Shown one piece after another: positions 1-12,300 of a stretch of DNA of 46,273 nt. Position numbers and translations under genes: made by a program. Numbering within the stretch: the stretch's first letter is position 1; every line of letters begins with the position of its first letter. The notes below the pieces were generated by a model. The model was not told the DNA's origin. It ran no database searches and saw only the letters and a list, made by a program, of their open reading frames with translations. Source of the stretch: an uncultured Prevotella sp. (GTDB lineage Bacteria > Bacteroidota > Bacteroidia > Bacteroidales > Bacteroidaceae); NCBI GenBank assembly GCA_946188165.1, contig CAMHTW010000029.1, positions 1 through 46,273 of the forward strand, in the 5' to 3' direction.

Positions 1-196
1 TCATACTATCCTTACCGACTGTCTGCACCATCTCATAGTTGTACATCTGCAGTCGAGAATGAAGAATATCAATTTTATACTCCTTTTCACGCTTATACTG
101 ATAGACGCTAAAACATATAGCAAAGAGCAGGAACACACCGCCGATGCTCAGCAGTAAATTACGTTGAAAGGATTTACTTTTCAAAGCAATAGCCAT
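1..196 (-). CDS. Sensor histidine kinase, N-terminal part (runs off the window)
   Basis: Partial gene; only the first 65 codons are inside the window. From ATG at 196 the product begins MAIALKSKSFQRN, followed by a hydrophobic segment (LLLSIGGVFLLFAICFSVY, about residues 14-32) and a charged stretch typical of the membrane entry of a sensor kinase. No catalytic domain is visible. The start overlaps the 3' end of the response-regulator gene by about 23 bases, which implies translational coupling. The kinase identity is inferred from this position and the N-terminal membrane anchor. Confidence 0.6.
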   Translation of the reverse strand, partial: MAIALKSKSFQRNLLLSIGGVFLLFAICFSVYQYKREKEYKIDILHSRLQMYNYEMVQTVGKDSM

Positions 197-857
197 ATCC
201 CACACGTGTTTTTATCAGTTTACCATAATGGCCTATCTTCTTACGTAATCTGGTAATGTTCACGTCAACCGTACGATCAAGCACCAGCACATCATGTGGC
301 CAACAATACTTCAATAAGTCTTCCCTGGAAAACACCGTGTTAGGATGTTGGAGGAAAAAAGACAATAATTCAAATTCCAGTTTGGTGAATTCCAGCTCCT
401 TTCCGTCGCACATAACAGTCTTGGCATTCAAATCAACCATAATGCCTTCGTAAGCAATACAATTATCTACAGCAGCTGAAACCGTTTGCTGCAATTGAGT
501 ACGTCTGAGCACAGCCTTAACCCTGGCCTTCACTTCTTTCATACCCAGTGGCTTGGCAATATAGTCGTCAGCGCCGATATTCAATCCTTTTACCAAATTG
601 TCCTCACTGTCGAGTGCCGTAATGAAGATAATGGGAATCTGTGCTGTAGCAGGATTGTTCTTGAGTATGCGCGCCATCTGGAACCCAGACATATCTCCCA
701 TCATAACATCCAGCAGAATAAGCGAATAATCCCGTAGAGGTAGTTTTAGTGCCTCCTCTGCTGAATAGGCAGTTGCTACCTCAAAACCTTCGTTCTCGAG
801 GTTATATTGCAGTATCTCGCAGATATCCTGCTCATCATCCACAACAAGTATCTTCAT
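174..857 (-). CDS. OmpR/PhoB-family response regulator
   Basis: Two-component DNA-binding regulator of 227 residues from ATG at 857. Receiver domain at about 1-118: acidic pair D7/D8, phosphoacceptor D50 in LILLDVMM, T80 and K102 in IAKPLG. The winged-helix domain (about 130-225) ends in TRVGYGYCF, typical of the wing. The frame stays open to a TTG at 875, but the ATG is preferred: a TAACTTTG promoter element at 880-887 would start the RNA near 873, downstream of that TTG. The partner kinase overlaps downstream. The target genes are unknown. Confidence 0.93.
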   Translation of the reverse strand: MKILVVDDEQDICEILQYNLENEGFEVATAYSAEEALKLPLRDYSLILLDVMMGDMSGFQMARILKNNPATAQIPIIFITALDSEDNLVKGLNIGADDYIAKPLGMKEVKARVKAVLRRTQLQQTVSAAVDNCIAYEGIMVDLNAKTVMCDGKELEFTKLEFELLSFFLQHPNTVFSREDLLKYCWPHDVLVLDRTVDVNITRLRKKIGHYGKLIKTRVGYGYCFEK

Positions 858-879
858 GATTCTTCTGAATATCAAGGCA

Positions 880-887
880 CAAAGTTA
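880..887 (-). promoter_or_regulatory. Bacteroidota -7 promoter element for the response regulator
   Basis: The minus strand reads TAACTTTG, matching TAnnTTTG. It lies 22 bases upstream of the ATG at 857. No clear -33 TTTG was found at 19-21 bases, so the call rests on the -7 element alone. Confidence 0.5.
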
Positions 888-931
888 CAGATTATTTCCG
901 AAAAAAAGATAGGATTTATATTACAATGTTA

Positions 932-1114
932 TTAAAAGACTGTAGAGAGGCCCGGCATGACACCGAGAACGGTACCTTGCGACGTGCCTAAGTGCTCGGC
1001 TACTTCTTTCATGATTTCACGACTACTGACCTCGCCATTGTGAATGGCCTTTGCCTTGTACTTGCCAAAAGTCTTAAGCGTTGGCTTGGTTTCTTTAACG
1101 ATTTTATATTTCAT
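932..1114 (-). CDS. Truncated HU-like DNA-binding protein (60 aa)
   Basis: Starts at ATG 1114, four bases after the LruC gene stop (reads TAA TAAT ATG), so it is translationally linked to it. The N-terminus (MKYKIVKETKP...GKYKAKAIHNGEVSSREI) resembles the first half of Bacteroidales HU-like proteins, which open with a basic strand followed by helices. Relatives usually run to 120-200 residues. This one stops after GTVLGVMPGLSTVF, before the beta-arm that grips DNA. I see no continuation in the other frames of the 50-base gap downstream, so it looks like a 3'-truncated copy rather than a simple frameshift. It could still be an expressed mini-protein. Confidence 0.6.
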   Translation of the reverse strand: MKYKIVKETKPTLKTFGKYKAKAIHNGEVSSREIMKEVAEHLGTSQGTVLGVMPGLSTVF

Positions 1115-1118
1115 ATTA

Positions 1119-2789
1119 TTACCTGTTAACAACCTTTCCTGCAATGGGATGCTTATACCAGTCCTGACATTTGGTACGGTCGCTCGCCCATGTAACGAAT
1201 TCGGGATAGGCATCCTTGATGCAGGTTGTCTCCGTAGGCCACTGCCATTTGCCTGGTATGACGATGCCGTGAGGGTCTTGTCCTGCGGTAGCGATATGGA
1301 TGTGATAGTAGTCATTCTCATAGATGCCTTTCTGGTCGTCCATGAACATGGCACCCAGCACGAATGAGCAGGTCTGGAAGTCAAAGCCTTCTGGCTTGGG
1401 GCCGTCATAGACGACAACGGGATTGGCCTTGGCGCGTCCTGTGTTGACCAGCGTACCGAGGGGCACACCCAGCACAGCATGCAACTCTTTATCGACGACG
1501 GGCTTATGGTCCAAATACGACTCGGCAGTCTTTGAGTCGAAGCCTAACCACAGTTTACGGGCACCACCCAGTGCCACCAGCGTCACGGTAATCTGGCTGG
1601 CATCGTCAGCATGCTCCTGTACCTCAATCACACAGTCGTTCATATCGTAGTCACCGAAATCCTTGTCCTCCCATACGTAGGTCCATATTTGTGGTGTGGG
1701 GACGATGGGCTTAACATCTGCTTTGGGGGCTGGTTTGCCACTTCCCGTAATCAGGAACACGCGGTCGAAATAGTCCCATTGGTTGCCTGTATCGAACGCC
1801 AGATAGCTGTTGTCGTTGACTGAGAAGCATGTGGCATGGTTCACGTCGTCGCTCAGGTCGCTGTTGCCATGTACCACAAAGAAGTCGATTTTCGAGTTTG
1901 CCGGCAGTTTGTATTCATATTCTTCGGGGTCGAAGTTCCAAGGAATCGTTGCACCCCACAACATGAAGAGCGGAGTCTCATAGCGATAGTATTCCCCTCG
2001 GGAAATGCCGTCCTTCAGCACGTATGTCTGCACGCCCGTTCCCGACTGTCCGGGGTCGATACGACAACCGATGTTGACATTGTCCACGCCAGGACGGGAA
2101 TAGACGCACTGCAGCGTAATGTTACTTTCGCTGTCGCTGCTGATGACGAACGAATGGTTACCGAAGGCTTCCACTTTCGCGCGGTTGTTCTGGTTGGCGG
2201 GAATAAAGCAGTTGACCTCGGCCACCAGGTCGCGCAAGTTTGTCACACCATAGTTGACGTTCCAGCAGTTGCCGACTTCTACCTTTGTGGCACCGTCTGC
2301 CAAGCCTCTGGTCATGGCCATCGCAGAAGCCACTTGTTTGCCTGGAGCCTTAAACGATACGGCAGCATCCTTACCAGGCAGGAAGGGGCGTGCAATATAC
2401 TGCTGGTTACTGGTGATGCAGGCAGCATACAGCAGACTGTCAGCCTTTGGCGCCTTGAATGTCAGGTCTATCGTTTCATTCTTCTTGGCAGACACCTTCA
2501 GCAGCATGCTTGTAGCCCCAATGAATGGGTTGCCGTCCAGAATGGCTATCTCTTTGATACCTTCGAGGTCAGCATCGGCTGTCACCTTGACGTTATATTG
2601 GTTGGTCAGCACCCAGTTCTGCTGTTTGTCGAGTGTAGTCCCCAGCGTCTTTTCAGCATAACTCACCCGCTCACTGTCACTGACCGTGTAGGGCTTCTTG
2701 ACGTAGTCGCTCATATCGTGCTTACACGATGTTGTTACCATCAGGCCACACATCATCATGGTAGCCCACATACACAAATACTTTCTCAT
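1119..2789 (-). CDS. LruC-domain surface lipoprotein
   Basis: 556-residue envelope lipoprotein. The N-terminus has a charged start, a Met-rich hydrophobic core and a lipobox-like VTTSC at about residue 22, so export by signal peptidase II is expected. The C-terminal half carries the LruC/DUF4842-type signature WEDKDFGDYDMNDCVIEVQ (about residues 370-390), an acidic Asp/Asn-rich strand followed by a beta-sandwich. Such proteins are common beside Bacteroidales surface and capsule genes; their function is not established. It lies 17 bases downstream of the 158-residue lipoprotein gene and 4 bases upstream of the HU-like fragment, so it probably belongs to the same operon as the giant protein. 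Confidence 0.85.
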   Translation of the reverse strand: MRKYLCMWATMMMCGLMVTTSCKHDMSDYVKKPYTVSDSERVSYAEKTLGTTLDKQQNWVLTNQYNVKVTADADLEGIKEIAILDGNPFIGATSMLLKVSAKKNETIDLTFKAPKADSLLYAACITSNQQYIARPFLPGKDAAVSFKAPGKQVASAMAMTRGLADGATKVEVGNCWNVNYGVTNLRDLVAEVNCFIPANQNNRAKVEAFGNHSFVISSDSESNITLQCVYSRPGVDNVNIGCRIDPGQSGTGVQTYVLKDGISRGEYYRYETPLFMLWGATIPWNFDPEEYEYKLPANSKIDFFVVHGNSDLSDDVNHATCFSVNDNSYLAFDTGNQWDYFDRVFLITGSGKPAPKADVKPIVPTPQIWTYVWEDKDFGDYDMNDCVIEVQEHADDASQITVTLVALGGARKLWLGFDSKTAESYLDHKPVVDKELHAVLGVPLGTLVNTGRAKANPVVVYDGPKPEGFDFQTCSFVLGAMFMDDQKGIYENDYYHIHIATAGQDPHGIVIPGKWQWPTETTCIKDAYPEFVTWASDRTKCQDWYKHPIAGKVVNR

Positions 2790-2806
2790 ATTCCTTTCCT
2801 ATTTTA

Positions 2807-3283
2807 TTATTTGACAAAATCTGGTTGATAGATACCACCCTGTCCCGTCGGTGTCACAGTGGCATCGAATCTGGTCCACTGGATGGTAAAGATACGATGT
2901 AGCTTGTCGCAGTAGTACGACAGGCCGACGTTAACACCAACATCATTGCTGCCTATGACCAGAGAGAACAGCCACTGATCCTCTATCTGCTGGGCTTCGG
3001 CCACACCACGCACCTCATTGCCGATAGTGGCACAGATCAGGTCCTGTTCCGAGGCATACTTGGCCAGTTCGTCCTGCAGCTGCACCTCAACAATCATCGT
3101 TTGTTCATACAGGTCGTAGTTAGGCGACTGCCATGTAGGACGCACATCCGTACCCGCAGAAATATCCGTTGGCGTCGGTGTTGGAGGCGTTGGTTGCGTT
3201 GATGTTCCGTCACCGTCCGAGGAGCAGCCCCACGCCATGAAGGCGAAGGCTGCCAATGCTAATATACTCTTTTTCATCATCAT
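2807..3283 (-). CDS. Small lipoprotein with a module shared with the giant protein
   Basis: 158 residues. The signal (MMMKKSILALAAFAFMAWGC) has a lipobox ending at Cys 20, followed by a Ser/Asp and Pro/Thr linker. The globular part (about residues 50-150) has the pattern QTMIVEVQLQD...EQDLICA...RGVAEAQ...LVIGS. The same order of motifs appears in the giant neighbour near residues 3165-3260 (QTMMMVARVKIDG...KEDILAAF...LGVAHIE). No enzymatic motif is seen. Three consecutive ATG codons open the frame, so the exact start is uncertain by two residues. It sits 38 bases after the giant gene and 17 before the LruC gene, so co-transcription is likely. Confidence 0.8.
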   Translation of the reverse strand: MMMKKSILALAAFAFMAWGCSSDGDGTSTQPTPPTPTPTDISAGTDVRPTWQSPNYDLYEQTMIVEVQLQDELAKYASEQDLICATIGNEVRGVAEAQQIEDQWLFSLVIGSNDVGVNVGLSYYCDKLHRIFTIQWTRFDATVTPTGQGGIYQPDFVK

Positions 3284-3286
3284 TCC

Positions 3287-3325
3287 TAATTTCTCATTAT
3301 CTCATTTTCTCAATTTCTCAATCAC
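3287..3325. repeat. Degenerate TGAGAAA tandem repeat between genes
   Basis: The plus strand shows repeated TTCTCA/TCTCAT units (TTTCTCATTATCTCATTTTCTC and onward). It fills the junction between the giant gene's stop and the lipoprotein start and runs up to the giant gene's last codons. Confidence 0.6.
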
Positions 3326-6300
3326 TTCACTACCACGGCCTTACCGTTGTAGATATATACACCACTCTGTGTCGGCTTCTTACCAATCAGCACACCGCCC
3401 ACGTTATACCATTGTCCGTCGTGCGGCATCTGGTCGAGAGCCGTGAAGTTGATGGTCGTAGGCTGTTCAGGCGTACCAAGCACCTGGTCCGGCACGTAGT
3501 TGATGTGGCTGCCCGTCATGGCAACCGTCTCGCCGTCGCGCTCCAGAACGAAGGTCAGCGCCTCATTGTTGTTAGCATCGCTGCCTATATTCAAGTAGAA
3601 CAGGTGTTGAGTCTCGTCGTCAATGGTCAACTCGGCTTCTGCCATGCGGTCACCATCTCTGAATACCACCAGCTTGTCGCCGGCCTCAGTCTCTACGCCC
3701 TCTACGGCAGCCACGATGTTCATCGTTGTAGCTGTGCTGACGGCTGAGCGCTTCGGTGCGGCAGCCTCACTGGTGCTGCTGTAGCGTGAGTCGTTGAAGT
3801 AGAGCGGATACAGGAACTTCACCTCGCTGTCGGCCAGTCGCTTCATCATGTAGCCCTTGCCGGCCTCCATATACTGCAGCGAGCCCTTCCATGCCAGTCC
3901 GGTAGCCGTCTGGCTGACAATGGCAAACTGGTCTTGCGACTTCACCACGTCACCCACCTGAGCCTGTTCCAAGTAGTCGGCCAGTGCCTGTGCGATAGGC
4001 AGATTAATAGTCGAATTGTAGCCAATGCGGTTCCAATTCTTATGAACAGTGATGTATTCGCGGTCTAACTCACCTTCCAGATAGATGGTCTTGTCGCTCT
4101 TCGAGAAGATGCTGTACATCTGCGCGGGATTGATGGCAACCACCTCATCCCCCTGATCCCACTTCTGGCCAATGGCATTCTTCTTGGTTGCACGGCATGT
4201 GTATTTCTCCGACTTGGTGCCATTGACTGTCGAAATCATGTCTTCGTTGTCCCATTTCGATATACTGTTCAGGAACTGCCCCAGCGTCGTACCTTTTTTC
4301 GGAATCACGTTGAAGCTTACCCAGTTCCAGCCCTTCTTCAGTTTGATGGCCTGTACGTAGTCATAGCTGTTCTGCAGGATGACGGGGTTGACATCCGTGC
4401 CGATGATGGCATCCTTCTCGAAGGTGTACTCCTTGCCGTCGGCAGGCTTCACACTATAGACCTTACCTTCTGAGGCATTGAAGAAGCGGAAGGTCATCTT
4501 GGGTAGTGAGGCATCGGCTTCGTGGTCGCTATAGATGGTCAGGTAGGCCAGTGCCTCGTTGGCATTGGCATTGTCGTTGACCTCGATATGGGCCACGCCC
4601 AGCGGCCGGTAGTTATCGTCGAATGCCGCCAGGATGTCCTCCTTCGAGCTGGCCACCACACCGTCTATCTTGACACGGGCCACCATCATCATTGTCTGGT
4701 TTTTCTGTATCAGGCTGTCGCCGACAACCCAATCAGGCTCGTCGCCACGTACACGCAGCGTGATAGGCAGCGGCTCCGACATCTTGTTGTCGCCCACCAG
4801 TGCTATCTGCTCGTTATACGTACCTATATTAATATACGGCGAGATGGTGAATGTAATCTTCTGTTCATCCAGTGCGTCGAGCACGCCCTCTGTCTGTGAA
4901 ACGTTGATCCACAGTGGCAGGTCTTCCAGTGCGTAGTTCTGCGACACACCGCTCAGGTTCTTCACGGTTGCCTCGAACGTCACTCCCTCGCCGTACTTGA
5001 GATCTTTCTCGATGCGTTTCACATCCCAGCGCAATGGGTTGCGATAGACGAAGAGGTTCAGCGTGATGGGCGATGCCATCAGGTTGCCCTGCAGGTCGGG
5101 AACTTCCTTCACGGTGACGTAGACATTGGTCTTCTCAATCATGAAGTCAGGTTCGTTGATATCGATGTACAGCTCGTTGTCGTTAGCCACGAAGCCGTAT
5201 CTCAGGTTGCTCAGCTGAGCGTTGCTGACCATCGGGGCATATGTGCTGCGATCTGCCAGTTTTTCCACCTCGGCTGTTGCCACCAGTGTGTCGCGACGTG
5301 CCAGTATGTTGCCTAAATCGTCTGTATAGCGTTTCACGCTGATACCTGTTGGCATGAGGAGCTGTGTATTGTCATCTTGTCTCTCCGAACGGCCGAAGTC
5401 CAAGTAAGCCATCAGCGCAGTCATCGTACCGATTGGCGTATGGTTCGAATACTCCTTGATGAGGTTCACGGGCAGTACGCTTGAGAACATACCCACCTCG
5501 TCAATGTTGCCCTTCATCGCATTCACGACGGTATTCTTGTCCTTATAGGTGGCACCCAGAGCAATATCCTGATCGCTTGCAATACCGCTCAGGCTGTCGG
5601 CAGCAAACGACTCACGGAGTTTCTTGTCCACATAGATGTTGGCCACGTTCTGTGAACGGTTCACTGTCATGGCGAAGTGGTGCCAGCTACCTTCTGATAC
5701 GAAGGCCGATGTCTCCTTCTCAAAGCCTGACGAGCGCACGTAGAGCTTACGGTCTTTCACACCGATGTTAATCTGGTTCTCCTGTCCGCGTTCAGCCTCA
5801 CCGTTAGAGAACAGCGTAGCATTCTCGTCATTCGTGCGGAACCAGAAGGTCAGTGTGTAGTCATGCTTATTGGTACGCACGAACTTGTTCTTGTCCAACA
5901 GCAGTCCCTTGCTGCCGTCAAACTTCATAGAAATACCTGCGGGGCGTTTCCAGCTGGTGCCCAGTAACATGAGATCCATGCTACCAGAAGCCTTGTCGTA
6001 ACATAATTCACCCTCACCTTCATTCATCGGGTAGTAGTCCAGCAGTCCGCTTTCATAGCCAGTCAGCTTCTTATTGCTATAGCTGGACAGCTCGCCGCCT
6101 TCCATGGCGCGGTTCCACAGACGGAATTCAAGCATCTCGCCCTTGTACATCGTTTCGCCCTTACTGTCAGCGCCTAACAACATGAGCGATGAGCCCTCAT
6201 ACTTATCGGAGAGAGGCTTGCTGCCGATAGGTGTGCTGCCGTCGAAGAAGTTGACCTTCATGTCGTCACCTCTTTGGTCGAGGGCGTATGCCACCTCATG

Positions 6301-9300
6301 CAAGGTGTTATTAAAGTCGATGCTCTTGTCTGACGTCACGGTATTTCCGTTGATGGTAGCCGTCAGTTTGCGGTCGGCAGTCAGTCCGAAGCGCAGACCT
6401 TTCTCCTCGCCACCATGTGCGAAGACGGTCATGGGCACTGCATCGGTTGCAGGATTCAGCATCAAGTTCACCGTAAAGCTCTTGCCCGACAGGTTGCGGT
6501 TGCCCTGTGTACAAGCAACAGCTTTACCGTCGAAGCTCAGTGATGTCGATATCGAGAGATCATTGCTGTTCGGCGTGCCTAACATTTCGAAGTTGTTAAT
6601 CTTGCTCAGGTAGTTGCCGGCAATGGGTTCAGAGAACTGTATCTTGATGTCATCGCCGATACCCAGGATGCCATCGGTAGGCTTTGGTGTGCCGAAGGCT
6701 ACTGGCCTGCGCGTATCCTTAATACCTGTCAGGATTGGCGAGCTGCCTGTCAGGAATCCGTTGCCGTGACGACAGTAGTTCACGGCCCTCAGATCGTAGC
6801 GCTGCTCGATTTCGTGAGGATTGGTCTCACCATAGAACCTGGCCACGATGATGCCGTCACTCGGTATGGTGTCGGTGACACCGCTGGCCTTAGCCATCAG
6901 TTCCTTGTCGGCATAGTACGAGCAGACGTTCACCCAGTCCTTGTCGCCCTGCGTCGTCAGCTTATACTGCAACTCGATATGGTCGAAGCCGCGATAGTTG
7001 GTGTCGAAGCCGTCAATACGTACGGGCATGTACCATGACTCTTGTTTGCCGTCGTACGGACTCTCGGTGTTTATCACCCAGTTATAGCTGGGCGAGCTCA
7101 CATTCACTAGACCTGCCGTAGGCACGAAGTGTGCCGAGAACTTGCATTCGAATACGCGGTTGGCATCTTCAGGATCGTACAGACATAGCGTCAGGTCGTT
7201 ATAGTCGAACTCCTTGCCGGCCCATACCTCAATCTGTTTGGTGAATACCGTCACCTCGTTGTTTTTGTCGCGACAGGGGTACATAATGATGTTCACACCC
7301 TGCGAGTTCATTGGGGTACCGTCTATCAGCACCTTGGCACCATTGGGGTTGCTGCTCCCCAACAGGTAGTAGTTGAAGATGAGCGAAGCTCGCTCCGGAT
7401 AATCACTCTCGTTAGCCATGTGCAGCGTGAAGCGGGCAGGCTGGTCAAACGGCACGTTGCTCACCACCGGCTCGTCAATCCATATTCTGGGCTTGTCGGC
7501 AGCGATAGTGGCTGCATCCAGCACGGTACCCGGCTGATACCACTTCGTCACGCGCTCACCCTCGTAGGGTTCGCAAGTGACGCCGGCACGGGTGCGGAAT
7601 ACAAAGTTAGAATAGACTGCCGTCGTATCCTGTACCCAGCTCAAGCCGCCTGTGCTGCCCAGACGTCCGTTGCGCACGTCGTCGAGCACCTCTTCAGTCA
7701 ACTTGTAGAACTGGTTTTGGTCTTTGTTATATGTGTATTGCGTCTCCGTACGATAGACATCCACCATCAGGCTCGACTTGCTCGATGCCGACAGCGTGAA
7801 GCCCGTCTTCTTGGAGTAAGTCTCAGAGGTCGTGAACTTGTCGTTGAAGTTGACCGAAATGATAGGCAGGAAGGAAATCTGAGTGGTAGTCTCTCCGAAA
7901 CTAATCGATACACTTGTTACATTATTATCCTTATCGACTGAAACTGCACCTTCCGTTGATGTAGTGGCTTTACCACTTGTCAACGCAGCCTCTATAGTCT
8001 TCATCAGCGGTTCGAAGACTCCACCTAAAACGCCAAGGTTTCCAAAGCCGGACAATAGCGGGTAGCGTAAATAGCGCGTGCCATTCGTGACAGTGCTGAA
8101 GTTCTCGCTGTACTGGATATTGGCAGCACCGTCAAAGTCGTAGCGCTTCACCAGATTTCTATCCAGAACGCTGAGCTTTTCCTGCTCGTTCTTGGCCAGC
8201 ATGCTAATCCAGGCATACATCTCCTGGTTGAGGGCGCTGATGCTGTCGTTTTTCAGGGTCTGTCCCTCAGGATAGAAAGGTTTGTAAGAGCCCTTCAAAC
8301 CATAGTTCTCATCGTTGGCATCCACCGTGCTGACGTAAGTCGTATAGCCACGCTGGTTGGCAAGCGCCTGGGCATAGCTGTCGGCAGTGCCCTTGGGCAG
8401 CAGCAGCGAGTTGCGAATCTTCATCAAGTCGGGCAGCAGCTCGTTCTCAATGTAGTGCTGGGTATGGATGAAGGTCGACTTCACCTTTGGATAGACCTGC
8501 ATCACCTCGTCGCGCACCAGATAGACAGGCTTGCCATTATTGTCAGTGCCTGTGGCAAGCACCTTGGTCGTACCGTCGGGCACCTTAATCTTAGCCGTGT
8601 TGCCGTCCTTGTCGGTCATCTCGTACGTACCGCCGCCATGCTGCTTCACAATCTGGTACATGCTTTCGGGAATGACGCGCACGGCCATGGCGTCTTCGAA
8701 GACCACATTCTCCGTCGTACCGATGAAGATGTCGGCCTTGCCACCAATCCACTTCTTGCCGCTTGATGTCTGGATGCGCTCGGTGACGTCCATATTGTAG
8801 TTATAGGTCCACGACATGTTGAAGTTGGTCTGAAGTTTAAGGTTAAGACCATTCTCAACCTTGCTGGTTTCTATCGTTCCGGCAGTGGTACCGCTTCCTT
8901 CAGGTGCAGCAACCATACCATTATAGATGGTCATGGCCTTACCCGTCTTCGATGTGAGGGAGAATCCCAATGTGGCACCTAACTCCCAGTTGTAGCCATA
9001 GCTCAGCTTGGTGCCGGCCTCAATGTAGGCAGAACTGCCGCCGCCTGGCGGGTCGCGCAGGATGTCGAAGAGTTGGGGTGTTCCTGCCACGACTGCCTTA
9101 CGGCCCTGTGCCTTGGCTCTGGTAGCCATCACATAGCCTTGCAGAATCTTGCCGTTGAAGGGCTTAATGTCGTAGAACGAGTTGTCGTACTCCAGCGTGA
9201 TGCTGACGCTCTTCAGCGCATGGTCACCCTCCATGGTGAAGGTGGTGTTGTCGGGCGTGAAGATATAAGACGCACCGCCCTGCTCGTCGAGATCACACTC

Positions 9301-12300
9301 CCATTGTGCCGTCTTCGACTCGGTGGTCAGCGCATTCTGAATCTTGACCTTACCGCCACTGAGGTTCACGATGTCCGCCTCGCCGTTTATCTTGTTGTTC
9401 CAATAGTATTTCTCACAGGCCTGCAAGATCCATCCGTAGGGTGAGCCAGCCATGAAGACAGGATAGCCGAAGGCATAGATATCGTCCACTCTTGTGGTGT
9501 CCACCTTGTTCTTCTGCTGGTACCAGATGGTCATCTCAGCCTTGTTGCCGATATTGTCGTTGGCCGTCAGTTTCTTCACACCGTAGTATTTCTCGCCGCC
9601 CGGATTATACTGGGTGACTTCCACCGTAGGCGCGGCATGATAGATGCGGCTGTACTCGCAGGTGTCGCCCATGACGTTGAACGACAGGTCGACGGTCTCA
9701 CCCACCTTGCCTTGCTGGAACAGGGTGGCATAGCCTTCGCCAGACACTTCTATCACCTTGTACTTGGCGGGGTGAAGCATGACTTGGTATTCACCCGTCT
9801 TGGCGTCGGGACGGATGGTCAGCATGTGGCGGGTGACATCCACCCGTGTCGTGTCCCCTTCGGCAGCACCGAAGACATTCTTGTAAGAGGCACTCTTCAC
9901 CGTCTCGTCATCCTGCTTGCGGATGAGGTAAGAGACGTTGTCGCCCTCCAACTGCATCACAATCTTGATAGAGTCGCCCAGATTGTTCTTCGACAGGCTC
10001 TTGCCCAGGGGCTTGCTGCCCTGCACGTCGCCACCCACCACGCGACCGCGCAGCATGACGGTGGTAGAGTCCCAGAAGTACACGCCTGCTACATTCTTAT
10101 TGAAATTGTATTCAAAGCGATGCTTTGGATCTGTGGCATTATGGTTCTCTAAGAAACCGTCGTTGGCAAACTTATGACCATTCTTCACCACCTGCACTTT
10201 GTGGTTACCCTTGGGTATGCTCAGCGAGAAGGCGCCCTGCGTGTCGGTCGTGATGAGATGCTGGCTGGCATCGTGAATCAACTGTCCGTCCAGCTTGAAC
10301 GATGCACCAGACACAGGCATCGAGGTGTCGCGGTAATAGACATTGCCTGACAGCACATAGTAGGTGTCCATGTGGAAATTGAAGTTCTTCGCCCAGTTGG
10401 AATTCTGTCCGAAGGTAACTAAGCCCACGTCCTGTCCGCTGGGACTGGTATAAGAACCCCGGTCGCCCGACGTAGCTACCCATACACGGTAGTTGCCGTT
10501 GGTGTTACCGTTCGCATCAACCTGGAAGGGCAGTCCGCGGAACACATAGTAACCCGTAGCGTCGGATATAGTCATATAGTAAGCATCGGCTCCAGGTATC
10601 GTTCCCACAGGCTCACAATAGACGGTGTCTCCTGCAAGAGCTGTGCCATCGGCCAGTCGCAGGTAACCTTCAATCATACCTGTGGTCTCACAGGCACCCG
10701 TACAGGTCATGCTCTCGATGTTGGTGCCCTCACACTGGTAGACGCTCTCTACGCGGTAGTCGTACACCTGCTGCACGAGCACAGTCTTGTCCTCATAGGA
10801 CAGCAAATTCAGGTTGGTGGCGATGGTGTCGGTCCAAGCGGCATTGGAATTGTCGGTATGGTTACGACGAAGAATGCGGAAGAAGTCGTGGTCGCCACCG
10901 GTCGTCGACCATTTCAGCTCTACGCTGCTCTGCTTCTTCGTGGCTTCGAGCGTGGTGATGCGGTTGCCGTTCTGGAAACGGTAGTTAGCCAGGTCGCCAG
11001 TCTCTTTCTTGCTGACAGCATAGACGGCTGTATCCTTCTCAAAGCCCGCAATCTTCAGAGGTGACTTGGCGCGAATAATCATCAGGTCGAAGGAGTAGTC
11101 CACGCACTTGCGCGTCAGCTCCTGCCTGAACTGATGCTTCTCCAGGGCTTCTTTGTTGTCTGACAAGTCCACGATTTTGCTTTCCACGCCCTTCTCACCG
11201 TGCATGTTGATGCGCAACTGCATCTTGGCACGCTTGTCCCAGACAGTGCTACAGTAGATGCTACCCTCAGTACGTTCGAATTGGGGTACAAGGGTGTTGC
11301 CTGCTATCTGCCACTTGTCGCCTAACTTCGAGAGCAGGTCGGCATCGGTGAGCTTATATGTAATTATACCCTGACCAATGGACTTGGCTTCCATCTTCGG
11401 AACCACCATGCCGCCTTCCTCAGTCCAATTACCACCTAACTTCGCTATCAGCGTTTGGTTCGACAATTTACCGGCATTGCGGTTGCCGCTGTACACACTC
11501 GCCCAGTCATGCGTGCTATAGTTCGTGTTGTCACAATTATATGGAGTTAAGTAATTATATGCAGGACTCATTGGGTGTTCAATTATTCTGAAGCACATAG
11601 CGAGGTTTATTATATTGGAGTAGGAACCATTCTCGTAGCAATTGTAAATAGTCCAATTGACAGAGCCAATGTCGGAATAACAAATGAAGGGAGCGGCGTA
11701 GGAGTCATTCGAATTGGAGGCTGTAATGGTACCGTCAAACAGGCAGTTAGACATGTAAGCATTGGAGCGTCCTGCATTCTGGATAAACCCAGAGGCTTTG
11801 CAGTCTTTGGAAGTATCTGTAATGTCGGCAGATACGCGGACATGCATCACATTGAAGTTTCCCGAAGTGCGAACATTCTTCACCAAACCTGCCGGATCAT
11901 CACCACGAATAGTACCCGAGATATGGAGATCGTAGATCGACGATGAGCCAGCATAAGCGAACGGGGCAGCTGAGCCTTTCTCAGAAGCATCGATATTGCA
12001 ATTGATGGTGTGACCATTGCCATTGAAGAAGCCGGAATAGGGGTGTGCTTCCGTGCCTATTGACTCAGTGATGGTGATGTCGGCATTCAAGATGGCGTTG
12101 ACATCGCCGTTGCTTGCCTCCACCTTGTTTTTGAAGGTTTTCCAGTCGTCAGAGTTGCGAATGATAAAGAATTCCTTGCCATCGATGGTTGATGTCTCAC
12201 TGCCGTCGTAGAGCTCGGAATAGTAGCAATTAATTAAATCCAACTCTATCTTATCCGTATTATAGCGGGCAAAGGTCCGACAGTTATCCAGCTTGGTGCT

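Noticed and set aside
932..1480. 182-codon minus-strand frame extending the HU-like gene upstream
   Set aside because: The extra N-terminal part is out of frame inside the LruC gene; only the last 60 codons from ATG 1114 look like protein.
1836..2828. 330-codon plus-strand open frame
   Set aside because: Lies antisense to the LruC gene, has no promoter or ribosome-binding site, and its protein has Cys/His/Val-rich shadow composition.
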